A stretch of 64,000 bases of DNA, from positions 12,158,382-12,222,381 of the forward strand of contig CM049317.1 of NCBI GenBank assembly GCA_026874595.1. Reading direction: 5' to 3'. Under the pieces are notes generated by a model, which saw only the letters and a list, made by a program, of their open reading frames with translations, searched no databases and was not told the origin of the DNA. The position numbers and the translations under genes were made by a program. Below, one piece after another: positions 58,401 through 64,000 of the stretch. Numbering within the stretch: the stretch's first letter is position 1; each line of letters opens with the position of its first letter. This DNA is from Sipunculus nudus. Taxonomy: Eukaryota > Annelida > Sipuncula > Golfingiida > Sipunculidae.

Positions 58401-61400
58401 TCTTTCATGATATGTTTCATGTATCCTGATTATTGCTGGCTCACTGCCATCCCCGACCGTTTTAACCTATTTTCAATTCAGAATAAAGTAATATTTTTTT
58501 GTCACTCAGAAAATATTTGTGTTCAACATATTGCGTAAGAGATCACAAGGAATCTCTGGTCCTAATACAGTTAATTAAAGGTAAAAAAAGAACATTAAGG
58601 ACGATATAAAGGGACCCTTATTAGGTTTAACACTGCAAATGTATGTTGCGACTGGCAATAAGGTATACCGTAAAAGAAGGTCACAGTGCTGTAGCCTTTT
58701 ACTGAACGAAAACTATAAAAGAACATACACAACATTTTACATATTCATGTATTTTTCATTATCCTGGACAATTTCCCTGAAAATATATCATTTGTCCATT
58801 TAAAAGAGTAATATGCTTTTAAAATTTGGCTCATCTTAAGAAATTCACTTTCAAATGTTCCACTCACAAAGTCTTCTGTGGTACCAGCAATGACCGGTTG
58901 CTGAACGTGGTCGAATGTAATTGGTGGAGATGAAAACACTTGGTCACTTGCATTGTCGATATTCCTTTCATTTGTATTCTTGACCATCTGTTCACTTGTC
59001 TCTGCTTTCGGCTCTTCGACCAACTCATCAGCTGGTTTATTGGATATCTAAAGAAGGCAGAACCCATTAGCATTTTTATTTTTGTATTGTTTGTTGCATA
59101 GTAGTGTTTGTTGCATACTGATCATGAAGTTAAAGGGGCTTGATCACATACCATTTGTGCTTAATATACATGTAGTGCGTTCTTCTTAACATTGTAAGAG
59201 CTGCCAATTTTTCCTTCTAATCATATTGATACTACTGTACACGAGTTGAAAAAAACTTCCTTAGGCCTCGATACCGAATCATGGACTTTTTCTTAAGGAT
59301 TTTTTTAGAAAGATATCTTAGTGACTTAGTTGCGAAACGGTGTTGATATTTCTTCCAGAGCTTGAACATATTACAGTTAGAGCTTCATGTTTCCCTTTTT
59401 TAGCTTATTTGGCTAAAATTAGTGCGTATATTTTCCATTATGAGGAAACCTGATGAAAGATAAAATCAATCGGTACATCTTTGGCATCGGCCGGTATGGC
59501 TAGTGCCTCCCGGTTGCACTCAGTTGATACTTCGAGTTTTGTTTCATCGACTCGGGTGTCTGATTCTTCATGTGTTACTGGCTGGTCTGCGAGTCCTTCA
59601 TGTCCTGTTTCATGAAGGCTGGTTTCTGCAGGATCTCTGCGATCCCCTACCATATTTCCCTATAATGCAAATAAGAATAATGTAACATTACTTTCGCTCT
59701 GTGAATGAGTGTGCAACATGTTCCGTAAGAAATCTCAGCCCCAAAGGCCCCCCCCCCCACACACACACCGTTTTAGAATTATAATTGAAGAATAAAATAC
59801 GACAGTGTCCTCATCTCTTGAAGTCATTTTTTAGTCTGGCCTTTCAAGCGACAAATCACGTTTTATATTTGTTCATAAAAATATTTGGTAAATACATAAT
59901 TGCATGGTGCAGATTAGGTTAAAATTGGCCCTAAAGAAATAAATAACGATTCTGCATGCTTTGATACAAAGTTCCAAAATCATCAGAGCATTTATTGTAG
60001 GAAAAAGAAGAACATGATACACATTGCAAATATTCATTTTTAATTAAACTATTTCTCCTTGGCTGTTTCAGTTATGGATTCAGTCTGCTTGGTTTGTTAT
60101 TACTGCAAATTACGTTTGCATTTGATGAGAAAACTCCGCGAATATAAAATAGTACATGGCTGATCATCCTAAATCTTTAAATAATATTTTAAATGCTTCG
60201 ATACAGATACAAAAAAAATATTAACGACGATATATAGGGAGTATTATTTGGTTTAACACAAATAAATGCTGCGACTGATAATAAGGTATGCCTTAATGAA
60301 TGCCACAGTGCTGTAGCGGTGCTGAACGAAAAGTATACACAAACGTGAACAACATTGTTCATATTAATGTATTTGCATTATCTTGGAAAATTTTTCTGAA
60401 AATATTTCATTTGTCAATTTCATTGAGAAATATGCTTCTAAAATTGGGTTCATTTATAAAAATTCACTTTTAAATGCCCCACTCACAAAGTTTTCTGCGG
60501 TACCAGGAATGACAGGTTGCTGAACGTGGTCGAATGTAATTGGTGGAGATAAAAACAAATGTTCACTTGGCTTGTCGATGTATCCTTCATTTGATTTATT
60601 GACCGTCTGTTCACTTGTGTATGCTTTCCGCTTTTCTACCAAGACATCAGCTGATTTACTCGACATCTAAAGAAGAGAGAAACCATGAATAATTGATCGT
60701 TTTTGTTATGGTAGTGTTTGTTGCATACTGATTACGAAGTTAAAGGGCCCGATCACATACCATTTGTGTTAAATATAAACAAGTAGTGCGTTCTTCTTAA
60801 CATTATAATAACTGCCAATATTTTGTTCTCAACATGTTCACTTTTTTCTGAACCTTACTGGAAAAGGTTTCTATTGGGCGCCATGCCAAATCATGGACTT
60901 TTTCTCATGGATTTATTGGAAAGAAATCTGATTAAATAAGTTGTGAAACAGTGAAGGTATTTCTTCCAGAACTTAAAGATACAACAGTTAAAAGCTTTAT
61001 GTTTCCCTTTTTTAATTTAATTTTGGCTAAAATGAGTAATTTTGGTATTATATTTTATTTCGAGGTACGCTGAGGGAAGATACATTCAATCGGTACCTCT
61101 TTGGTGTTGGGCCCTATGGCAGGTGGCTCCCGGTTGCACTCAGTTGATACTCCGGGTTGTGTTTCATCGACTCGGGTGTTTGATTCTTTGTTTGTTACTG
61201 GCTTGTTTGTGAATCCTTTAAGTCCTGTTTCATGAAAACTGGTTTCTGCAGGCTCTCTGCGATCACCTACCATTTCAACCTATAGTGCAAATAAGAATAA
61301 TGTAACATTACTTTCGCTCTGATAAATGTGTTTGCATCATAATACGTAAGAAATCACAAGCCCCCCCCCCCCTTTCTCGAGTTTTAATAACAGGATAAAA

Positions 61401-63719
61401 TACGACCGTCTCCTTATCTCTTTTAGTTATTTTTTTCAGTCTGTTTGGTTTGAACAAGCACAAAGCACGTTTTATATTTAATTATAAATATATTTGGTAA
61501 ATACATTATGGCATTGAGCAGATCAGGTTAGATGTGACCCTAAAGAGATGAATAAAAAATTTGCATGCTTCAGTACAGAGTTCTAAAATCATCAAAGTAT
61601 TAAAATTTAAGAAACACGTAATTATTCAAAACATTGCACATATTCATATGTCTGTACAATCCAAAATCTTGTTCGATCGGATATCGACGATCGAATACTT
61701 TGAACTTTAGAATATATAATGTGACCTCCCTCCTCAAAGTTATGATTTATCTCTGTTTAGCTTGTTCACTTTGCAAAATATAGACCAATAGTCAGCTATA
61801 TTATATAAAATACCTCTTGTATAGAGTCTGATAAAGTGGGAGAATCCTGAAGAGGATTGGTCGTTTCCAGTTTTTGTATATCATCGGCTGTTGTGTTTGA
61901 TGTTTCATTCGGTTCTTGTCCCACAGTGTGTCCTTCTTGAGCCGTTTCAAAGATTGTGTCCCCAGACTATAAACAAAAATGTGAATACACAACTCCCTTC
62001 GCATTTTAAACTTTTCAAATGTTGATTATGAAAAACGTTTTAAGTTTGAAATACGTAATGATTCCGAAAATGCGTTACTCTAAAACGATTTTTATAAGGA
62101 TTTTCACCTCATAAGAAATTCTTGATGGATAAAATATGTTAATTGTGTCCCGATTTTGTTTCGCTTACCATACGCTGTTTCTTCGGAGGTCCAGGCGGTC
62201 CGTCTTCACTTGGATTAGCCTGGTTATTTTCTTCCTTGAAACACATTTAATCTTCATGATGTAGAGAATATATAGTGTACCTCGTGTTCGGACCGTTGAG
62301 AGCTAACCTTTAAAAGCCTGTGATACTGTACATGTTGTACAATATCAATTAAGACACATGAGCTACGCACAATCCTGTATATTCATAAATATTGATTAAT
62401 AATTTGAACTATTTGACATTTAAAGGATGGAATTTGTATCAGTATCACAAAGTAACCTACTTGGTTTCAAACTCCTTCAGAAATATCTGGTTTTCCTACA
62501 ACTGGTCTCTCCGTATTGCTCTCTTTTCCCATAAAGAATAATAAGCCCATCAAACCATCAAAATGTTTACCATAGCAATAAGAGTTTTTAGATGGGTAAT
62601 AGCTGATTAAACACTAATGGTCTTTGGTTATTAAGTTAAACTAGCATACCAACTGATATCCAGCTCTATCCACATCATCAAATTCTTCTCCTTTCCGTTT
62701 ATCCTGCAGTTTTGATAAAAATACATTTTTATTGATTACGAGGTCGCAAGAACTATGGGATTTTGTTCATAATATCGTGTGCGATTGTGTTAGGAAGATG
62801 TTTTTATCTCTGCTGCTGTTTACAATTTTAAAAAGTCAATGCGTTTACTTTGAAGATCAATGAGAAGATTTAAATGGCTTTCTCTCCTTAGTTCGTTTTT
62901 AACATGTAGTTTCAACCATGTTGGATAGTGTCTTCGTAATATTTAGTTTATGTTTTAATATTATTCACCAAGATTTATTATATTTTATATTTCAGTGACG
63001 ATCAAATTAAATCATTAGTGATTTTTAAAACTTACAAGAACCGGTTCCATTTGTTCATCTTTAGCTGATGCTGTCTCAACATATCTCCCCTCCTCTCCCC
63101 CCTGCATTTAAACAGACACAACTTCCTGTTTTAAACTTTAAGAAATGACATTAAAAGAAGGGGTACTCAGTACGATTGTTTTATTTGGGATGAAAGCAGA
63201 AATAGGGTCATATTCATGCATTGTTCCTAAAGCAACTCTCGAATAACCGGCCGACGCACATGGCTTTAAATGTATTAATGATTGCAATAGGTCAACTATA
63301 TGTGATATTACTGTGAGTCTTTGCAGGTTTTCCGTCTTCAGGAAAAAAATATAATCTTCCTGTTAATCGATTTAAATATTAGTGTACATCATTAGTGTTT
63401 GTATTATTCTGTGATATTTTTACGTAGACATTTTGCTGAGGAAAAATGTTGGCAGATTCCAGATTCTATTTCATGTCGGTGGCGCACATGTCAGACGTTC
63501 CAACCGCTTCGCCCTTATAAGCAAGTTTGACTAGCGAGACAGTTCAGCCCACTTTCATTTAAACCCATAGATACACTCCTTTCACACAAGTGTGGACATT
63601 ATTTTGGAAGCTAATGCAAACACTTGTAAATCAGGAAAATAATATTATATACAGTTTACTCGAAAATATTATATATATATATACACATATATCTATCTAT
63701 CTATCTATCTATCTATCTA

Positions 63720-63756
<37 letters not shown>

Positions 63757-63876
63757 GTCCTATTTTCATTAAAATAAACTTGCCATGGATATCCCATCAT
63801 CGAGGCTGACATTCTCTCCTCCCACTTGGTTTTGCATCTGATCAGGGTTCGTTACCACTGGAATGTTCTTCAGAAA
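45156..63876 (-). CDS. Mini-exon gene for a long disordered protein, 5' end beyond window
   Basis: At least 25 exon-like blocks run from 63876 down to 45625, with a possible last exon at 45184-45156. Every block except the last is a multiple of 3 nt, is open in the same frame, starts after AG and ends before GT (one GC). So all internal introns are phase 0. Spliced, the blocks give about 825 residues rich in Glu, Asp, Ser, Thr, Asn, Gln, Gly and Pro with almost no Cys and no transmembrane segment, so probably disordered. Repeated motifs link exons (ADNGR; RLVT-S-GMT; SPPITFDHVQQPVI). Scattered Tyr sites (YTNG, PYDTI, EIYSL) could suit a cytoplasmic signalling tail. Family and function are not recognised. 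The start, and any folded domains, must lie to the right of the window. Confidence 0.7.
45542..45676 (-). CDS. RLVT-type exon, possibly terminal
   Basis: Acceptor atttcag; starts RLVTMSAGMTHLSPRIK. There are two ways to end. Read through, the frame stays open for 27 more codons to TAA at 45542 and this is the last exon (45 codons with stop). Alternatively it is spliced after 52 nt at gtatgt (45625), phase 1, to 45184-45156. The paralogous relic at 33783-33834, also 52 nt to a gtaaga donor, favours the second, but I cannot decide. Confidence 0.6.
   Translation of the reverse strand, partial: RLVTMSAGMTHLSPRIKGMFYQYRRYKGKTVHFPNGTIYNTEKN
45919..46029 (-). CDS. Mini-exon (37 codons)
   Basis: Acceptor tttttgcag; starts DPYHAGATLGNRHDVPT and ends KPWNGK; donor gtgaag. 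Phase 0 on both sides. Confidence 0.7.
46182..46241 (-). CDS. Mini-exon (20 codons)
   Basis: Acceptor caacag; begins AADPYLRAGDML and ends RDDSYSYK; donor gtattt. DPY-RAG recalls DPYHAGA in the next exon. Confidence 0.7.
46409..46486 (-). CDS. Mini-exon (26 codons) with ADNGR
   Basis: Acceptor ttgtctag; starts THRADNGRRASPQTNDKG and ends DSIDSLT; donor gtagga. ADNGR is shared with 56959-57045. Confidence 0.7.
46604..46651 (-). CDS. Mini-exon (16 codons), RLVT type copy 1
   Basis: Acceptor tttaatag; encodes RLVTTSHGMTSTGLIM; donor gtaagt. It shares its start (RLVT, GMT) with the exon at 45625-45676, so one is a duplicate of the other. Confidence 0.7.
46759..47480 (+). mobile_element. pogo/Tigger-like DNA transposon relic
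   Basis: After TA the terminal sequence cagtagagcgccgtttctcc at 46761 matches the style of Tigger terminal repeats. About 550 bp later an ATG (47318) opens METKKSKQQRYAL and, after a one-base shift, DDKLTIRERLDRYDKPAIIQ then MFKQIEKHSY, like the N-terminal CENP-B/Psq-type DNA-binding helix-turn-helix of pogo-superfamily transposases. The DDE domain and the other terminal repeat are absent. It lies in an intron of the minus-strand mini-exon gene, in the opposite orientation. Confidence 0.6.
47481..48450. other. Intronic sequence, nothing identified
   Basis: The rest of the intron between the exons at 48.5 and 46.6 kb. A 70-codon minus frame (47826-48038) has no recognisable motif. Confidence 0.45.
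48459..48530 (-). CDS. Mini-exon (24 codons)
   Basis: Acceptor attttag; starts LNGNQDGHETCSWRQNGS and ends EPVPDA; donor gtgagt. One of the few exons with a Cys. Confidence 0.7.
49427..49501 (-). CDS. Mini-exon (25 codons)
   Basis: Acceptor tttttag; starts EQKKDGGYPVGDSDASH and ends RFEYRDDE; donor gtaacg. Phase 0; two Tyr in acidic context. Confidence 0.7.
49600..52950. other. G+C-richer insert of unknown type within an intron
   Basis: This part of the intron between the exons at 53.0 and 49.5 kb is less AT-rich than the rest and has several overlapping frames on both strands (for example 49749-50015, 50463-50678 and 52044-52344). None shows a motif I can assign. A worn retroelement is the likeliest explanation, but I found no RT, integrase, recombinase or LTR signature. 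Confidence 0.4.
51000..51095. repeat. ~32-bp tandem repeat, three copies
   Basis: 'gcttttcttgtatatttagctattctta' and variants recur with starts near 51002, 51033 and 51066. Confidence 0.8.
53018..53086 (-). CDS. Mini-exon (23 codons) with EIYSL
   Basis: Acceptor tttttag; encodes QPGEQDYPESEEIYSL then RQADSKK; donor gttgtg (weak). Acidic residues before Tyr resemble a tyrosine-kinase site. Confidence 0.65.
54581..54626. repeat. (AT)n microsatellite
   Basis: A pure AT run in the same 2.5-kb intron (53087-55612). The rest of that intron shows no further exon that I could support. Confidence 0.95.
55378..55443. repeat. Interrupted (AT)n microsatellite
   Basis: AT runs with short interruptions in the intron between the exons at 55.6 and 53.0 kb. 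Confidence 0.9.
55613..55696 (-). CDS. Mini-exon (28 codons)
   Basis: Acceptor tatttcag; starts GSNGTKKGQGNPTDVSTV and ends ETNNDK; donor gtaaag. Phase 0 on both sides. Confidence 0.72.
55841..55912 (-). CDS. Mini-exon (24 codons)
   Basis: Acceptor tttccag; starts MEKEESLLVSESPSNQ and ends NDDIFTVK; donor gtatgt. Acidic and Ser-rich; phase 0. Confidence 0.72.
56167..56253 (-). CDS. Mini-exon (29 codons)
   Basis: Acceptor atttaag; starts TDMARSVSAPLEVDHISE and ends PKEDQEP; donor gtgaga. The upstream intron has a good pyrimidine/ATTAC tract. Confidence 0.72.
56627..56707 (-). CDS. Mini-exon (27 codons)
   Basis: Acceptor attacag; starts TTNNTGEMRNKHSPKHTS and ends SSEFSYP; donor gtaaag. Phase 0 on both sides. 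Confidence 0.72.
56959..57045 (-). CDS. Mini-exon (29 codons) with PYDTI
   Basis: Acceptor tttccag; starts AAADNGRPRGYSLHDDD and continues QPYDTILEQTVM; donor gtgggt. It shares ADNGR with the exon at 46409-46486, evidence of common origin. PYDTI fits a YxxI sorting or SH2 motif. Confidence 0.72.
57226..57303 (-). CDS. Mini-exon (26 codons) with YTNG
   Basis: Acceptor ttgtcag; starts TYTNGAVKLQPEAVQKHA and ends HTDSDV; donor gtaaat. YTNG has the YxN form bound by Grb2-type SH2 domains when phosphorylated; relevance unknown. Confidence 0.72.
57460..57540 (-). CDS. Mini-exon (27 codons)
   Basis: Acceptor atattcag; encodes EASTASPQPHFQAFELRG and ends ESKENTVE; donor gtaatt. Phase 0 on both sides. 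Confidence 0.72.
57541..58283. other. Intron with G+C-richer patch
   Basis: Intron between the exons at 58.3 and 57.5 kb. It contains an inverted repeat 'cctgggcctg...caggcccagg' at about 57775-57810 but no further exon that I can support. Confidence 0.5.
58284..58466 (-). CDS. B-type exon, copy 3 (61 codons)
   Basis: Acceptor aaatag; starts VKTVGDGSEPAIIRIHETYH and ends AMTASSKE; donor gtaccg. The most diverged of the three B exons but the same length. No A-type exon follows it. Confidence 0.75.
58868..59047 (-). CDS. A-type exon, copy 2 (60 codons)
   Basis: Acceptor tttag; starts ISNKPADELVEEPKAETSEQ, contains SPPITFDHVQQPVI and ends GTTEDF; donor gtgagt. The spacing from copy 1 is 1619 bp. 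Confidence 0.75.
59477..59659 (-). CDS. B-type exon, copy 2 (61 codons)
   Basis: Acceptor attatag; starts GNMVGDRRDPAETSLHETG and ends PADAKD; donor gtaccg. Closest to copy 1; the spacing from copy 1 is 1620 bp. Confidence 0.75.
60487..60666 (-). CDS. A-type exon, copy 1 (60 codons)
   Basis: Acceptor tttag; starts MSSKSADVLVEKRK, contains SPPITFDHVQQPVI and ends GTAENF; donor gtgagt. Same length and boundaries as 58868-59047. The central SPPITFDHVQQPVI block is identical in the two copies while the first half has diverged. Confidence 0.75.
61097..61279 (-). CDS. B-type exon, copy 1 (61 codons)
   Basis: Acceptor ctatag; starts VEMVGDRREPAETSFHETG and ends GPNTKE; donor gtaccg. It has the same length, boundaries and many residues as 59477-59659 and 58284-58466 (GD, EPA, HET, NxES, VST). 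The shared gtaccg donor is weak but kept in all three copies. Confidence 0.75.
61814..61966 (-). CDS. Mini-exon (51 codons)
   Basis: Acceptor gtttatag; begins SGDTIFETAQEGHTVGQ and ends DSPTLSDSIQE; donor gtattt. Phase 0 on both sides. Rich in Thr, Ser, Glu and Gln. Confidence 0.7.
62169..62234 (-). CDS. Mini-exon (22 codons), Pro-rich with basic end
   Basis: Acceptor tttcaag; encodes EENNQANPSEDGPPGPP then KKQRM; donor gtaagc. The GPPGPPKKQR stretch could be an SH3- or importin-binding site, but that is speculation. Confidence 0.7.
62461..62520 (-). pseudogene. Cassette with in-frame stop (dead or poison exon)
   Basis: Exactly 60 nt between an aaaagag acceptor and a gtaggt donor, phase 0, reading SNTERPVVGKPDISEGV, then TGA, then NQ. 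Composition matches the neighbouring exons. The pyrimidine tract is weak (atgggaaaag precedes the junction). If included, translation would stop here; it is either a decayed exon or a regulated poison exon. Confidence 0.45.
62650..62703 (-). CDS. Mini-exon (18 codons)
   Basis: Acceptor actgcag; encodes DKRKGEEFDDVDRAGYQL; donor gtatgc. Phase 0 on both sides. Highly charged. Confidence 0.7.
63036..63101 (-). CDS. Mini-exon (22 codons)
   Basis: Acceptor aaatgcag; encodes GGEEGRYVETASAKDEQ and ends MEPVL at a strong gtaagt donor. Phase 0 on both sides. Acidic, with one Tyr (RYVET). Confidence 0.7.
63312..63335 (-). CDS. Possible 8-codon micro-exon
   Basis: Acceptor ttttttcctgaag, then TENLQRLT, then gtaata. 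The 24 nt keep phase 0 like all neighbours. Too short to be sure; could be chance. Confidence 0.25.
63671..63752. repeat. (AT)n(CTAT)n(AT)n microsatellite
   Basis: AT runs flank a tetranucleotide ctat repeat, in the intron next to the first exon of the window. Confidence 0.95.
63784..63876 (-). CDS. Mini-exon (31 codons), first in window, GC donor
   Basis: Acceptor ttttgaag, then FLKNIPVVTNPDQMQ and so on, ending in DDGISM before gcaagt. A GC-AG intron would be needed; gcaagt is the usual form of such donors. An alternative acceptor nine bases downstream would give 28 codons. Confidence 0.55.
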
Positions 63877-64000
63877 CTTCAAAATAATAAATAAAACATT
63901 AGAAATTGGAACATTTGGAAATTGTTGGTTCAAAATACAACAAAATATTAAGATTTATGTTTGATGGTATAAATAATATAAATAATGGTAGCTTTTAAGC

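Larger units (their letters stand above)
58280..61400. repeat. Tandem exon-intron duplication, ~1.62-kb unit
   Basis: The unit holds one B exon, one A exon and their introns. Intron sequence is shared too, for example 'gtagtgcgttcttcttaacatt' near 59170 and 60785, and 'aagaataatgtaacattactttcgctct' near 59670 and 61290. The third B exon is 1193 bp from the second, so that unit lost or never had part of its intron. Confidence 0.8.

Noticed and set aside
10468-61400. The 1620-bp period of the array at 10-14 kb equals the ~1620-bp exon-duplication period at 58-61 kb
   Set aside because: The two sequences share no similarity that I can see; the equal length looks like coincidence.

Overview
This window looks like nuclear DNA of a marine invertebrate, most likely a lophotrochozoan and plausibly a bivalve or other mollusc. 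The reasons are its high A+T content, many (AT)n tracts, split genes with short exons, a C-type lectin gene, and a mix of a Ty3-type LTR element, an L1-like LINE, a Penelope-like element, tRNA-derived SINEs and TIR elements. The taxon is inferred; no ribosomal or mitochondrial marker is present. No prokaryotic genes, CRISPR array or intact tRNA/rRNA gene was seen.

Layout. (1) At 2.4-4.5 kb on the plus strand lies a complete four-exon gene for a secreted protein: signal peptide, thrombospondin type-1-like motif, basic spacer, then a C-type lectin domain. All its introns are phase 1. A decayed copy of part of exon 2 lies about 2 kb upstream. (2) At 10.5-14.5 kb a 1.62-kb unit occurs three times in tandem, nearly identical, the last copy with an internal deletion. 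It runs into a broken Ty3-type retrotransposon on the minus strand (to 17.57 kb) whose pol order is integrase, reverse transcriptase, RNase H, the copia-like order of Gmr1-type elements. (3) At 24.6-27.6 kb is a 5'-truncated, inactivated L1-like LINE. (4) At 29.0-29.3 kb is a foldback made of two inverted tRNA-like SINE copies. (5) At 31.2-33.8 kb is a TIR element of about 2.3 kb, apparently inserted into a decayed copy of the 3' end of the gene described under (8). (6) At 37.9-40.4 kb on the minus strand is a Penelope-like element without its GIY-YIG endonuclease, preceded by a hammerhead-like motif and bounded by (AT)n. (7) At 41.1-42.3 kb are ~280-bp tandem repeats built from ~140-bp halves, then a 95-bp near-palindrome.

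(8) The most unusual locus fills 45.2-64 kb on the minus strand and runs off the right edge. I could define at least 25 short exon-like blocks (48-183 nt). All but the last are exact multiples of three, open in one frame, and bounded by AG and GT (one GC), so every internal intron is phase 0. They encode a hydrophilic, probably disordered polypeptide of at least 825 residues that I do not recognise. Two exon types (B, 61 codons; A, 60 codons) alternate B-A-B-A-B through tandem duplication. One further cassette has an in-frame stop and may be a dead or 'poison' exon. Because any internal exon can be skipped without changing frame, the locus looks built for, or at least tolerant of, combinatorial splicing and exon turnover. 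Introns of this gene have taken up a pogo/Tigger relic and a G+C-richer 3.3-kb insert of unknown nature.

The rest is A+T-rich intergenic or intronic sequence with microsatellites and small hairpins; those stretches are listed so the reader knows they were examined.
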